Shown: one piece after another, positions 10,666 to 24,217 of the stretch
Layout: each line of letters opens with the position of its first letter
How positions within the stretch are numbered: the stretch's first letter is position 1
Origin: Amoebophrya sp. A120
Lineage: Eukaryota; Sar; Dinophyceae; Syndiniales; Amoebophryaceae
Length of the DNA: 64,000 bases
Reading direction: 5' to 3'
Assembly (NCBI GenBank): GCA_905178155.1
Contig: CAJINV010000003.1
Location: 8,930,709-8,994,708, forward strand
The notes under the pieces: model-generated
Database searches by the model: none
Seen by the model: the letters and a program-made list of their open reading frames with translations, nothing else
Told to the model about the DNA's origin: nothing
Translations under genes and position numbers: made by a program

Positions 10666-13600
10666 CTAAAGCGCATGCTCCAATACTAGAAGTTCACGCA
10701 GGCACTTCTCGCCAACCTCTGTCTGCACACTGCTCAACTTCAAGGACTCCACGACGAACTTGCAAAATAATTGGGTGACGTCCGCCCACAACTCGATCAT
10801 CGTGGAGATCCGACGATCTGCGAGCTGCCCGTTTGGAAGTTGCAGTTGGTGAGGAGTTATTTGCTGAGTAGAGGTGCGCACCAGTCGAGAAGCCGGCAAA
10901 ATGTCAATCCTTTGTACTAAATAGATACGAATGCAACACTTTTGCACAGGATATCGGAGTCCGTTAAGTGTCGTACGTGCTGCACTTCCACCGCCTGCAA
11001 GCGCCCCAGAACGTCTTCCATTTCTGCGCGCAGAAAGTCTGCTTCCTTTCGGAGAAACTCGTTCTCGAAGGTCGCCTGGGTTTCATCATGTGCAGTTCTA
11101 GCTCTTGCTTGTTCAGTTCCCGAATCCTGGAAGTCGTGGCTACCTTGCAGTTGCAAGTTGAAATTCTCATATTCTTCAGCCCCTCGTGGTTGGACCATAT
11201 CTTGTTGTCGCTCCTGGTCATGTTGCATTAGGACCGGCTTGTTCTTCAGGGCTTGGCGGACCAAGTTTTCGATGTCACTGAACAGCTGCACAGAGCGCTG
11301 GGCGGTCTCACTCCGCGCTTGGTCCTGTCTGTCTTCACTGCCTTTGGTAGGCAAACTACACTGCGATGAATGTGAAGAAAAAGCACCAGCGTGGTTCAGG
11401 TTCTCTTGTGATGCTGTCCGAGTCACAGACACAGCATCCACTTGCTGTGCAGGAGCTCCACTTAGTTCTATTCCAACATTCTTCGACGTCCGTGCAGCCA
11501 TTGAAGTTTCCGCCTTTGTGATAGTCGCAGAGAGAAAAGCTTGGACTTCGGACAATCCACGCAGAAGTTCCGCCGCCTGGTCAGGCGTGACAACAGAGTC
11601 CGTTCGCACTTCGTGACGGGTGGGCGATGAGGACGCATCAGCTGCAGTAAGAGCCTGTACTGCTGCAATCTCGTGGGTCATTTCCGACTCAGATGCAATT
11701 CTATCGATCTTCTCGACTTTTTGATTACTAGTTCCTGTGAAAGGAGCTGCAACCGCCGTTGCTGACGATGAAGGGGCGGCTTCTATGTCGCCGCCGCTTT
11801 CGTTCTGCTCTTCGACACGTCGGAGGAGTGCTGCTATCTGCTGCCAGAAACGCGGACCAACGCGCGGGGCATCTGGCCTCTCTGTCAGCACCCGCTGTGC
11901 GTTTTTCTGTAGATTGCGAAGGTACTCCCGGTCGCGGAGGGAAAGGACGTTTCGTGTGCGCTGCAGCGCGGGAGAAGTCTGTTGACTCTGGTCATTCATT
12001 TTCATCTGAACCAGCGAGTTCGAACCATTTGGAAGATTGATGTTCGCTGGTGCGTCGTTGCGCAGTCGATCTACTTGCCCGTCGGATTCGTACAAAATCT
12101 GTAGTTGCGCGGCGTCGTGTTGAAAGCGTTTGCGTTGATCCCCTTGCGCCTTCGTGACGCCCTTCTCGACGACGTTACCGAGGCGGCGGGTCAGCACGCG
12201 GACCAGACCATTGATCTTCTCGTCGTCAAGGGTCAGCTCCTTCTCGTGTCGCAGCAGCCGCAGGAAGGATGTGAGGAGCTTTGCGAATTCAGTGTCGACG
12301 TCTCCCCGCAAGCCACTCACGTTAACGGCGGGGAAATCCGGCAAAATCACTTTCGCAGCCGCTGAGTCTCTGCCGCTCGTCGTCCCAGCCGGCGGAAGAC
12401 TTTGTTTACCTACACTCACAGGTGGCACTACGTCGGATTCTTCCGCATCAGAGAGCATAGACATGTGGAAATTTTGATCATCTGTGACGAGCACAGGAGA
12501 CGAATAAGCCACGACCTTGCTTTTTCGCTGCTTCGGATCAACCGAGGGCGGCGCGGGAGGCGAGCTACTACTTCTGTTGCGCAGTGTGACGACAATCTTG
12601 GGAGATTTTGTTTTCGAGACGCTTTGGTCAAGATGATCATCTCGTCCAGCTTTTTCAGAGTTCCGGGCAATAACTGCAGATGATGAGGAGGAGAATGTAG
12701 TGGCAATTCTTTCACCTCGTGTCGCAGGACGAGCGAGAGCGGGCGCCGCGGGCTCAAGTGCGGAATGCTCTTGCTGTGGCTGCTTCTCCACGTCTTGCCC
12801 ACGTAGCACCTCCGGGTCTCCTTCGTTCGTTCTTCCTCCTGTCGCGGTGACAACAACATCCGGTTTGAGGTGATCCGCGGCGATGCCTGCCTGTTCGAGC
12901 TTCCACACTGCAACCGAGAGACGCTTCCCCAAGTCTTCGCTCTGCTTCGCAATGGAGATGTGCGAGGCAATGGCATCGCAGTCCTGTTCATGCCTGCGCT
13001 CGAGGTTCTGGAGTTTCAGGAGCAAAAGGTCAGTTTTTCGCTTTTCAGCGTGATAGGAAAGCACAACGCTCTTCAGCGCACCGCCGTCCACAGCTATGTC
13101 TACCGCTTGATTTTCATTTTGTCCTTCTTGTGACTCCTGATCACGCGAGGGAGTGGGTCCTGGACCTGGTTCTTCAGCTTGCTTTGCCGTTTGTTCTTTT
13201 TGCGTCCGAAGCAGCCGCTCCGGGTCGTTCCAGTCTGCATGTGACAAGAGCGCTGTTCCATCTTGCACAACTGCCCTGGTCGTAGTACTTGCGCTTGTTG
13301 TATCTACTTGTCCGCGAGTCTGCACATTCACCGCCGTCGCCAGCATTTCCAGAAGGTGATCATTTTCTCGATCTAGCTGCTCATTCTCGCGCTGCAGCTC
13401 GATCAATCGGTGTTCCATACCGATGCCAGACTGCCCCGTCCGCGGCGGCGCAATGGTCGCATGATCACCTCCTTCTTCATGATCATGATCCAATTCCGCG
13501 ATAATCTCGTGCTCCTCCGCATCACTAATATCAACCTTCTGCTCCACTCTTTTCGACGAACTGGAACTTCTACCATGAACTTGCGGCTCCTGTCGCAGCT

Positions 13601-15125
13601 CCTCGATGAGTGGTTCTCCGGTCGCGGCATCGTGAAACGTCGCGTTTTCGACAAAGGCGCTCGCAACCGAGACGGCCCGCTTTTTCCTGACATGTTCCAC
13701 GTGTGTCGGCGAATGCAGCTTGTCATGGCCCGAGTACTGACCCCCGAAGCTTCCTCGCTGGTTGGAGTGCCAGACTGAAACCCTAGGCAAACCTACCCCG
13801 CTTGAATCAATACTTCTCGTGGCAATCGAAACGGGATGTTGGGCTGCTGCAGAAGATGGAGATCCACTCGATCTGCCACTCCCACTCGCTGTTGCTTCTA
13901 CAATTGTACGAGCGGACTGCGGCCTCCCTGATTTGGAAGGTGGGCTACCTGTGCGTGCGAAGATTCGGTTATCTTTGTTCCGGGGATCCGCCTGTTCTTC
14001 TTCTTCCTCACGGAGAACACGGGAACCTGGTGCAACGATCCGCTGAAGCAAAGTATCGTCTGGAACTTCGTTTTCCTTTGTATTGTCGTAGAGAAAATAT
14101 GAGGTGGGCAGCCCGGGGGCGTGGGCGTGGCCGCCGTCGCCACTTGCCGACCGCGGGAGAACTACTTCATCTCGTCTCTTGCCCTGCTTTGGTCGGGCGG
14201 GCCGATCATGCGTTTTCGAAGCATCCACTTTTCCCCCTACTACAGTCGTTGCAATGAACCCCGGCACTCCAACGTGCGGGACGTACCTCTGGTCGATCTG
14301 TTTCGCGCGGCACTGGAGCACTTTCTTTTCTTCGCCGCGGGATGCGGAGTGATAGAGTGGACTATTTGTCTTTTGGAGCGTCAACGTGGCACCAAGCAGC
14401 GAGTTGTGCACGGTCTTCGTGCCTTCCTCCTGATCATGCGAAAAGGACTGCTCCCGTGCAGCCGGAAGTTGTTCCGAAGATGACGAAGAAGAAGAACTAG
14501 CTCTGCGGGCAATAGCGTTAGCGCCGTCCTCCACCCCCTCCGCTAACAAGCATGAAGACGCTCCAGTATCTGCAAGGGCTGAGCCTTCGCCTTTCCGTTT
14601 TTCTCCTCCTCCCGCCGTTGTTGGGTTCAGGGTTCCATGCTGGTGCGAGGCGGGCGCGGGGTGGGAATCGGCTACAACACCGCTGCGACCGCTTTCGTTC
14701 TTTCCCTTTCCGGCAGTTCCGTACTCATTTTGTGTATTTTCGACCAGAATTTCAACATCGAGCCCGGGAGTTCCTCGAACGAGCCATTTGTCCGTCTTCT
14801 CGTCGCGCTCTACTACGAAGTCCAGATCCCCGGACCCCGTGACCCCAGCTTGGTAGAGGCGCACGCCGGGCGTTTTCAGCGCAAGGACCTGGTAATACCG
14901 CTCTAGGGCTTTTGACACCATCTCAGCCAATAGCATGTCTCGAGCCGTGTGCAATTGGGCAATTCGCTGGACGGTCGCCGACGTGTCTTGCATAATATGC
15001 TGCACTGGCCCCTGTGTGTCCAACACAACATCTTTGGAAGTAGCGGTGTCCACATTTAGCGGATCATCTTCCGACGCTCGACTCTGATGAAAATAGGGGT
15101 ATGTCTTAAGGTGACTGAACTTCAT
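10666..15125 (-). CDS. Large Ser-rich protein with coiled-coil segments
   Basis: Starts at ATG 15125 (MKFSHLKTYPYFHQSR). Exon 15125-10954 and a short last exon 10903-10666 join in phase across a very small intron, giving about 1469 residues. The N-terminal part (LHTARDMLLAEMVSKALERYY, then VRLYQAGVTGSGDLDFVVE) looks folded. After it come long Ser/Gln/Asp-rich linkers and short predicted coiled coils (ELQRENEQLDRENDHLLEM; LLLLKLQNLERRHEQD). The last exon, ending LRELLVLEHAL, is leucine-rich and helical. An introner-type end, TTTTCACTCAGGATA, sits immediately upstream of the start ATG, so a 5'-UTR intron or an extra upstream exon is possible. No family recognised. It belongs to a run of similarly composed large genes. 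Confidence 0.7.
10909..10953. mobile_element. Very short introner-like intron (about 45-50 bp)
   Basis: On the gene strand it begins TATCCTGTGCAAAAGTG, the same end as longer introners of the TGCAAAAGT family. The far end (TACAAAGGATT) is a weak partner. Removing 10904-10953 closes the frame (..LTDSD then ILPASRLV). The boundaries are uncertain; it may be a remnant. Confidence 0.4.
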
Positions 15126-15128
15126 TTG

Positions 15129-15155
15129 TATCCTGAGTGAAAACGTCCCGCCCAT
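15129..15155. repeat. Solitary introner end, TGAGTGAAAACGT family
   Basis: The plus strand reads TATCCTGAGTGAAAACGT followed by CCCGCCC. This matches the element end at 44663 and, inverted, the end at 1717. I could not find a convincing partner end or 5-bp duplication (expected ATTTG) before 15447, so the element may be truncated or diverged. Confidence 0.5.
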
Positions 15156-15447
15156 CCCATAGCCGAGATGGCAAATCAATGCGCTAGAGAACTCTAGAAG
15201 CTTTGTGGACGCCGCGTGACAAATTTGGGGGAGACGCACGCGCCAGCGTAGTGAGTCGTGTTTGGCTCTTCAAGTAGGTACGTCACAAATAGTTGACCAC
15301 TTTATCCGTATGCGTATCCGGATTCCAGCATGACAATCTCAAGACCACACCACTAAAATAAATATACAAGACCACACCACTAGAAAATGCCTCTCGTTCT
15401 CATGTCGCTCTCGCTGCGCATGAGAAACGGAAAGTAAGATAAAGATT

Positions 15448-17074
15448 TTACATTAACACCTTAGGCATAGATGCAGTAGCATCTATCTCTATGGACTTGC
15501 AACATGACAAGTACGGAGTGAGCAGCACGTTGTTTTCTCCATGGATAATCTGATCCTCCAGAAGCGACCTCCGGTGAACCAGGTCGGCTCTGGTATAATC
15601 AGCCTGCTTTTTCGTGTGCAGTCTCGAAATATCGTCAGTGATGGCCTGTAGCTCCGTATTGTTTTCCGACATCCATCGCATCACCCAGTCTCGCACTTCT
15701 GCATCCTCAATGCGAGCCGCTTTTCTCTCCACCAATTCGCGTACCTCCGGGGCGAACGCTGCTCGCAACAAATCGCCTGTACTCGGTGAGGAAGCGGTAA
15801 TGGTATTTTGATTTTCCTGCTCGTCGGCATCTCGTCCCCTCCCTCCGAAAGCACGAAAAGCGGGCTGCGAAGCTGGTCGTGCCGCGCCTTGCGCACGAAC
15901 AGCAGATGACCACACACGTGGTTCCGACTCCTCGTGAGCTCGCTGCTGCTGCAACAGGGGACTTAGGGGAAGTATGGAGTCCAGCTTCTTCTGTATGTTG
16001 CGAAAGCTCAAAGTGTGCGGATTGTTTTTGTTGTGCTGCCGCTTCAACTCGCGCGCTGCTTGCAACGGTGTCCAAATGTCATCTACTTTTTCGCCTTCCT
16101 CTCGTCTGGCAAGTAATGGCGCCGGTTGCGTCTGCCCGTGAGTCGTCCTACGAACTTCTTGTGATGCTGAACCCAACTTGGACATCAAAGGATGCACTGC
16201 AAAAGAAGACGAGGAAGATGTGGACGCCAGAAACTCGCTTTTCCTCAGTTGCGCGGGCGGCTGGTACCGCTTCTTCAAGCGATTCACTCGCACTTGCAGA
16301 TCGTCCGTGCTGGGGTCCCGAGCAGAAGAAGAGCGCCCTCCTGGTCCTGGAGGTGCTCTACTAAAACTTGATGACGATGAAGAGGAATAGCGATTTTGAA
16401 TATGGCGCTGGCGCGCATGTTCTAATGAAGGACGTTTGCCAGCACGATGATCGTGTGCGAATTTATCATGCGAGCTGTGCTGCAAGGTGTCGAAGTTGGA
16501 CGGAGCACTGGAAGACGGCAGACCTCCAGATGGAAACTTTACAACTTTTGATGCTACGCCGAGTCGAGAACGTAGTTCCGAATTTCGCGATGACGGCGCC
16601 TCCACTCGAGCCCGCTCTTCCGACTGCAGCTGAAGGAAAAAAATTTTTGACGAATCAAAATTATTGATTCGAGTACATCCACGTTCTTCGCTATGTGCAT
16701 GTACAGCTGTACCAGATCAACGTGCATCATGTTTCATGTTCTTGAGGACAAGAACGGGCTTGTATCATACAGATCCAAAAACATGCTACAAAAAATAGGT
16801 AGAATAGGACGACAAAGTAAAAAGAAGCTAAGGCAGCGGCATATACGTGCTGCGAAGTGTCGGCGTTGCGGCGTCGGAATTCCTCGAAGCTCTTCAGGAG
16901 GCTCTTGGAGGTGCCTCCCTCGCCGGCGTGCGCCGACTGATTAGAAGAACGGCCTACTGGTGCAAACTCATTCGTTCTTCGCGTTTTACTGAGTCCTGCT
17001 AGCACCAAGCGGCCCGGAGATGGAGGGGATGCCAATTGGGCGTCCTGAAATGGCCTTGTTTCGTCTATCGCCAT
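15448..17074 (-). CDS. Ser/Arg-rich protein of unknown function
   Basis: ATG at 17074 (MAIDETRPFQDAQ). Exons 17074-16847 and 16629-15448 are joined by a GT-AG intron in phase 0, giving about 469 residues. The first half is low-complexity with poly-Ser. The second has helical stretches: PLQAARELKRQHNKNN, then EVRELVERKAARIEDAEVR and VMRWMSENNTELQAITDDI. These could form a small helical domain. The stop at 15448 is followed, 320 bases on, by the start of the next gene. I cannot exclude that this exon splices into the next gene, because both have the same composition, but the stop codon and a clean ATG downstream favour two genes. Confidence 0.6.
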
Positions 17075-18614
17075 GTTCGTCGAACTGGTAGTGCCAGCAC
17101 TGTAACTCACGTACTAAGTAATATTGCGGTGACTACGGTGTCGCTTCCGAGGACGATGACGACGATATTCTGCTTTATTCGGCACCGGGACCGGCAACAA
17201 TAACAATACAAATACGACCAAGACAAAGCCATAAACTAAGACCACGAACAGTCGCGACCATAACAGCGACCATAGCAACTGCTTCAGCTGCAGACACTCC
17301 TGTTCATATGTCTTCCTTCTATTCGGCGAATCGCGAAAACGACGAGTGATAGACCATGGGCATCTCATCTTTTGCCGTCATCGATCTTGTACGATACACG
17401 ATTCGCCATCCATCGTCGACCTTATACGATTCACGATCACGACGAGTGTGACAACGAGTAAACAATGAAAGGCTTGAATCAGGAGCGACTACAACGACAA
17501 ACGACATTTGGAACGGGCTTTCTAGTTAATGTTAAAAGGTTACACTCCACAACTATTTTGCGCATAGTGCTTCTGCTTCGTGGAATCTCATTGCGCTGAG
17601 AATTGTGCGATAGTTCGAGTAGACCCACACTTGCTTTAAAGCCGGAGGGTTGGTGCGAATAGTACTCATCCGTGGCAAGGAATATTCTTGAGTGCACCTA
17701 GACAAAGAACAACACGTTTATCACAGCAGGAGACCTTCATCTGCTCTTGATCAACACTGGACTTGACCACGACCTGATTCTGCGAAGCCTCAACCAAGAA
17801 TACTGAAAGTACAGAACGAAGCAGTTTAGCCATTTTTATTTATGTAGTTGGTGACATGTACTTAACGAATAAAACAATACTGCAACTATGCGGTCAGAAA
17901 CAAGCCAAATGGTCCGCAACAAGTAAGGAGCGTAGGATACAATATTTATTTATCGAGCGGCCATTCAATCAACATTTTCATACAGTCAAAAGGAAAAACT
18001 AAAACTACACTTAAGTCCGTGCTAGAGCTCTCTCACGATGACGCGGCGGTGTCGCCCGCGCTGAACCGATTGGCACATAGCTGACTACTCAGATCATACG
18101 ACCCAGGGAGACGCAAAGCAAGGTATGACATGATTCATCGACCGTCCATGACTACCGTACAGACTCTTAATGCTGGTAGCTAGACAAGAAGACGACGTCA
18201 AGCACAGCGAGTTTGAGAAGACTTGAAGATAATGTACTTAAGCATCAGCTAGATAGTGGATGTCATAAAAAATGTGAGTAAACTCATAACTCTGTCAAGG
18301 CTGGTTGGTCAGCTTCAAAACTGTCGCGCTAAACTCGACACTGCAGCTCGATGGGTTTTCCTGGAAATCTTGTGTGCGTGTGTAAAGTGGTCGTCTGCTC
18401 CTCTACCTCTAGTACCATATCTACACAGTGGCATATCGCCGGGCCAGGAGCACATTAGTAGATGGGTTACGGCGCTCACACAGGTTCACTACCGCTACCG
18501 GCAGCAGCAGCATAGAGGATAGAGCTAGACCTAGAGCATTCTTTCCACAGAAGAGAAATAAAGCGCTAGTAGTAACTTAAACTTATCGTCGATAATTCTC
18601 ATTCACTACTTGTG
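17075..18614. other. Gene-free stretch, 1.5 kb
   Basis: AT-rich. At about 17380-17460 there are short near-direct repeats of a CGATxxTACGATxCACGAT type. A frame at 17114-17368 has an ATG and one hydrophobic segment, but its composition follows these repeats and I do not call it. Confidence 0.45.
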
Positions 18615-21600
18615 TCACGCTCTTCCTCTACCGCCTCGCAGGTGCGGTCTGCGCGGCAAATTCTTGTCGAAAACCATGTTTTTCTCAAGATTTTGTGGGT
18701 CCGGCGCCGCAAATTCCTCGAGAGTTTCTGCGTCAACAACTTCTGCCGTGGTTCTAGCTGGTGCCAACGCCGACCGGGCTGCTCTACCGCGCGCGGGGGA
18801 CAAATTAGTGACTGATGTGGATGAAGATGCGGTTTGATGAGCTTCAATCAGGGTGGACGAGGAACCCACCGCGGGCCTAGTACTCGCGCTGTTCGCTGAG
18901 ACCTCGATCTGCTTCGAGGATTCGTCACATCGGGATGTGTCTTCTCTTTTGTTCAGTGAGGGTGAAGAAGCGCTCGCCGCCACCCCGACTCCTACTTGCT
19001 CACTGAGTTGCGCGAGAGATGGAGGAGGAAACTTTGTAGTTACTTTGCTGTTTCGTGTTGCAATGGGTGACGCTGCGCTAGTTGAAGTGCTAGAAGACCT
19101 TCCCCCGGCCGCGGGCTGCCGATTTACAAGCTGCTGATGAAGATTCTCGTCGGCTTTCACGCGTTCAGACGTTGCATAGAAGTTTGTGCCGAGCCGATTC
19201 AAGGGGTTGGAATCTTTTGCCGGAGAGCGTCGCTGGTCCAGCGCCGCCTTGGACTTGTTGCCAGCAGCAGTTGATGACACTCGCCTGGGCTCCACGTTAG
19301 AGGTAGCTATGACCAACGTCGGCGCTTCGGCAGCCGGGATTCCTTTCGTGTTATTAGTATTACTAGCAACGTCGAGAGAAGCCTGGAGATCCTTCGCAGC
19401 CGCTGCATGAAGATGCCCCAGGCGTGCGCGTGGGGAGGAGCTTCTCCCCGATCTAACCTTCCGTTGGTGGTCGTCGCGAAACCGCAACCCAATCGCTTCC
19501 GAGTTTAGTGCAAGATCATCTGCTTTGAACGCAGTGGGAACTACTCCCCGCTTGCTGGTGTCGATGTCGTGGTCGCCATCTTTTGTGGTCCCTTCTAGGT
19601 CGCATCCGGACGCCGCAGAAATATTGCGTCGCTCCCCAACCCCAACGGCAGACCACTGAGATGATGCAGAGTTTGCCCTTGCGGCTTCAACATCCCCGCG
19701 TCCTCCGCCAGTTTCGAGGACTACGGCAGCTTTATTCACAGTTGTGCCAGAAGATGTCGTGTCGTTATGGGGCACGCCCCGCTTTGATGAAACGGCTACC
19801 GTGCCGCTGTCGCGAATTTTCTTTGAGTGACGCCACGCGGTGGCTGTACTGGGGGTCTCGGCACCTCCTTGGCGGCCCCCGTCCGGTAAAACGATGTCCA
19901 ATCCAAGTTGACCTCCTGAGGAAGCAGAAGGAAGGTCGGTCAACGTACTGCTTAAAAGTTTCTTACTGGAGCTTCTGGACGGGCTCTTGTAAAGGCTCCC
20001 CTTCATCATGGCGGTGGACTTGCTGCGGTCACTGTCCCCCGACACCAGATGTCGACCCGTAAAGGTCGCCGCACCGGAAGTGAAAATGGAACTCGACCCG
20101 TTGTCTCGCTTGTTGCGGTCCCGCATTTGCTGCTGCAGAGTCTCTACTCGCGCAAGCAACAGAGCTTGTTCCGTCTCGAGGCTGACCATGACGCGATCGC
20201 GCTCCTCTTCGGCTTGGGCCTTCAGATTCAGAACGTTGTCTCGCTCCTGAGTCAGCTCCTTCACAGCCGTCTGATGCCGCAAAACGGCGTCCCGGTGCTT
20301 CGCCCGCTCCTCCGCGCATTCCTTTTCCAGCTTCGCACGCTCTTGCTCGTGTTCGCGCATCACCTGCTGCAGCATGTGCTTTACAGTATCAATGGTGTTC
20401 TGTTGGATGGTCGCCTGCTCCTGGTATGTCGCGGCTTGTTGTGCCCAGGAGGCCTCTTGCTGTCGCAGTGCGTCTTCCGCTCCTTGCCGAGCCGATTCTA
20501 GTGAGGTGACTGTGCGGGCTTGCTCAGCAAGCAGTTCCTCGAGCTGCAGCCGCTTGCGATCTTCCGCGGTGCCGGTGGCGAGGGTCTGCACTCCCACACT
20601 TTTCCACGTTCGCAGCTGCTGCTCCCCCGTTGGAACTTCTTGTGAGCCCCCGCCCAACCCGGTTGTTCCGACAAGAGTGCTGCCCATCATTTTTATTTCA
20701 TCTTTCTCGTCGGAAGGAATCGGTTCTAGGCGGCTCTGCTGACGCTGATGTTTCTGCTTTTTGATAAAGAGCATCCGGTCGATCGGACTCCAATTGCTTG
20801 TGGGGTCGCGGCGATGGTGCGGCAATGCCTTCTGCATGTGCGCAGTCTTAATCTTTTGCTGTTCTACCTTTTGACGCTGCGTCAACACATGTTCATCTAG
20901 TGAAGCTGAGTTGCTGCTGCTGGAGGCGGACGTAAGACCTCCATCAACTGCGGCGACGGTCGTGCTTTCGCTGGCCTCTACGTCCTCCTCGACGTCGTCA
21001 ACAGTATCGGCGCCGCCGCTTCCTGAGACAATTGCTGCGGCGCCAGCTGCATGCTCGGCCGATGAAGAAGATTCCACTCCCAACCCATCCTTTATAAAGG
21101 ACGAGTTGTGCAGTGTGCTGGTCATGGTTTCGCTTAGCATCGCGTCCGTAATCTCCTCCATCGTATTCTGAAAGACGCGGTCAGAATTTTGAATCAGCTT
21201 ATCAAGTCGACGGATGGTGCGTTTTGACTTTTCGGTAAACTCCTTTGGAAAATTTTTCCGATAGGTGTCAAGGAATTTCTGCTTCCGGTTAGCACCTCCA
21301 GCTCCTGCGGTACTTTGCTCTTCGTGTTGGACGTGGTGCCCATTCTTGTTCCCTTGAATGTAGTGATTAGTGCCACTCGCTGCACTGCCGCGACGAGAAC
21401 CGGTGGCTGCAGATTCTTTATGTAACCCCTGAATCTGTTTGTCGTTCTCCAGCGGAAGCGGCCCGAGTTCTTCTTGGCTCGCGGAAGAACTATAGGAACC
21501 TCCAAGACTCGACCCCACCGCTGCCAAGTCCGGAGTTACTTGATGTTTGCCCGGAATCGATTTCGTCTTCTCGTTCTTACGCACACCGGCAGTCGTGGCC

Positions 21601-22849
21601 GAAGTTGCATCCTCATCGAGCAGCGACCCGGGGTGCATGTCGTTTGCCATTTCCAGTACCAGGGCCGTGGAGGACGGTGCAAAGGTGCCTGAGGCCATTT
21701 GAAACCCAGCTCCATGTCCTCCTGAAGCGGCAAGGTGTTTATTACGGCACTGCTCGTCGCCTTCAACACGGCATCTACTTTCACCCTCCTCCAGCAGTAA
21801 ATCCTCCGGATCATGCGGCAACGTATCGTTCTTGATGTCGCCATCTTGCCACTGATCACCCTGCGTCGTTCTTGTTCGTTCCGCCTCAGCTTGGTTGAGC
21901 ACCAGCGACGCAGTGGTCTCGGCCAGCGGGTCCACTTTTGGCATGTCCACAACGAGATTCGCGAGCCGAACGGGTGGCTTCTGCTTAGTGGTCTTGTTCC
22001 GCGTTGTCAAATGGGAATTGTTACGAAGTCCAGCAGTCGCCAACGAGGACCCAGTGCCTGCAGCACTAGTACTAGACGACAAAGCGAAGCCGGCGCCACC
22101 TGCTCCTGGTCCTGCCATCAACTTTCCTCCGCCGCTGCTGGCCTCGAAAGAAGCAAAACCCCCACCAATCTTCCCGAAAAGGTGCTGCGGAGGTATGCAG
22201 CCATGAGCACTGCCGTCCACTGTGCTGGAATTCGCGTGCAGGTGATTGTAGCTGGGCCCCGAGCTGTGGTACAGCTCCCCAGCAACAGCCGGAGAGCAAC
22301 CAGCCGCGGCCAGAGCGGGCTGGATTGGGGAACTAGGTGTCGTGGGCACTATACCTTCTCCGTGAATTCCGGGAAAAATGGGCGACGTGTTCTCCCCTGC
22401 ACGGTGCTGTTTATGCAATATCAATAATCTTTTCTATACCTATTCGTGCTCCACCAGAGTGTTTTTTTTTATCATCTTTGGTTGGCTAGTTATTTTTTTG
22501 CGTAGGTATATATATTGATACTCACTTTCACATTCACTGTGAGTGCCAGTGAGTACCAGCCAAGCACAAACGTAATGGCGAAAATACTGAACCACAACAA
22601 ACAGCAAACTACTAAAAACGTTGGTCTATAGTATACGTTGACAATCGACGGCGACCCTCGAGTTACGGAAATCGGCGACTCTGGAATGTATCGGTGCAGT
22701 TCTCCCGCTCGTACCAAGGGCGTGCTTCGGTCGCGTGTCGGCGATTCGACTTCATGCAAGGTCTCCAGCTGCTGGCGCCATGTCACGAGCCCCTTCTTTT
22801 TGTTGTTGTTCATCATGGGGACTTGTGGCTGGTGCTGTTCGATCAACAT
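18615..22849 (-). CDS. Single-pass membrane protein with long coiled coil
   Basis: ATG at 22849. Exon 22849-22526 ends at a strong donor (AAA|GTGAGTATC), and exon 22406-18615 begins after AAACAG; both are phase 0. The total is about 1371 residues. Residues 1-75 are polar and basic. Residues 77-104 are one hydrophobic segment (FLVVCCLLWFSIFAITFVLG), probably a signal anchor. A Gly/Ser/Thr-rich region follows, then a clear coiled coil at about residues 720-875 (LQLEELLAEQARTVTSLE, HMLQQVMREHEQERAKLE, EERDRVMVSLETEQALLL). The C-terminal 450 residues are again disordered and end in an Arg/Gly-rich tail. No enzyme motif is visible. A tethering or scaffolding role would suit the layout but is only inference. 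Confidence 0.72.
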
Positions 22850-24217
22850 TTTCTTCCTCTTACGAAAAAAACCCTTGAAAACCGAAAAGAAGGTGAAAGA
22901 GCAGCTGTATGCTCTTCGAAAGCAGCATATTAATTGCAAAAGAAAAAAATTATCGGCAAGAAGAATTCCGACGTACCTAATTGTTCGCAAGAACAAAGAC
23001 AATCTAAAAGTTAAGATCTAGTAATACTTGTAAATTTTGATTTTTCTAAAATCAATGAAGCAATACCAGATCGGTCAGTGATTTAGATACACACGACGAG
23101 AGGAAAAGATTTTCATTCCCATACGAACCGACTTCGGAATACACGAAGATAATAGTGCAATCCGACTACGAGATACGAGTTGTCATAGGGGCAGTGCAAC
23201 ACAATAAACAAAACCGATTGCGATTCCCGATCCTAGTTCAATTGTTCATCCACACAACATGTCAGCCAAGTCGCATACGCATCACCACCCTGTTTAGCAT
23301 ACGAGACTGTCTTCAAGCTCAATGTCTTTCGATTTCTTCTGAAACCATGAGTAGAAGCATTAAGACGTAGAATGGACCAATCCAAAAGGCGACAGGAAGC
23401 AACGAAAGGTGGATGGATGCGAATCTATTACTATTTCATCATGGACGAACCATACTCGACAAAACTGATCCAGGTGTTGCTCAAACGCGGTTATGTATCT
23501 ACTACGTACTTCTAGCATCTCCTATTTTCCGACGCACGACAATTTTGTGGATCACTGCGCTATCCACGTCTATCATTCTGCGCTTATTTGTTATGGTGCC
23601 CAGCCATGGGCCGAGCTCCTACTTCTTCCTACCCTGGAGGAGGCATGTAGGTGAAACTGAAAGTCAAAGCTCAAGCTCTCATATCATATATCCTACGAAT
23701 CGGAATCACCGCGCCGAACGTAATGCAGAGCGACTGCGACGTCGGCGTGTTTTCTTTTTGCAGCTTGCTTGTTGACCTCTGCACCTGCTGAAAACAGACA
23801 CTGAGTGAAGAGAAGAGGTTCTTAGATGCACCAATGGAAAGCTGCAGCTCTGTTCTGAGACAAACACTTGATCACCAGGCTTAGTAGAGCCAGCCAGATT
23901 TCCTGCAGCTGGAAACGAATATTTAGGCGAGATATTTTCCAAACACCGCGAGGCACTAGCAACACCATCAAGCATGTGCAGCATCTGACAGTGCCAGTGG
24001 CCATGGCACTGGCGAGGACTGGTCATTTCTTATGAAAAGATCTGCCTGTTCTCTTGTTCTCTATTTTCATCGCTCGTCCTAGGCGCTGAAAATATTACAA
24101 TCGGAAAAAATATACCAGAAGTCGCCTCGAAGGCAAATTCCTAGAACGTCATTCTGATTCTTGTGCTTGTTCGTGCAGCTATAGGAGCTTGGAGGCAAGA
24201 ACAATAAAGAGCCGATT
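22850..24217. other. Gene-free stretch, 1.4 kb
   Basis: No frame here shows coding character. A minus-strand frame at 23706-24026 is Arg/Ser-rich and probably chance. No RNA gene recognised. Confidence 0.45.

Noticed and set aside
15129..15145. TTTTCACTCAG upstream of a start codon read as a spliced-leader relic
   Set aside because: The same sequence occurs as an inverted-repeat end of introners with duplications (1717, 44663), which explains it better than the leader.
15448..17074. Merging this gene with the 10.7-15.1 kb gene into one
   Set aside because: The frame ends in TAA at 15448, no phase-consistent donor or element pair links it to the next exon, and an ATG opens the next gene.
17114..17368. 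Minus-strand frame with an ATG and one membrane-like segment
   Set aside because: It overlaps local repeated CGAT/ACGA sequence, which makes the frame and its hydrophobic run likely artefacts of repetition.
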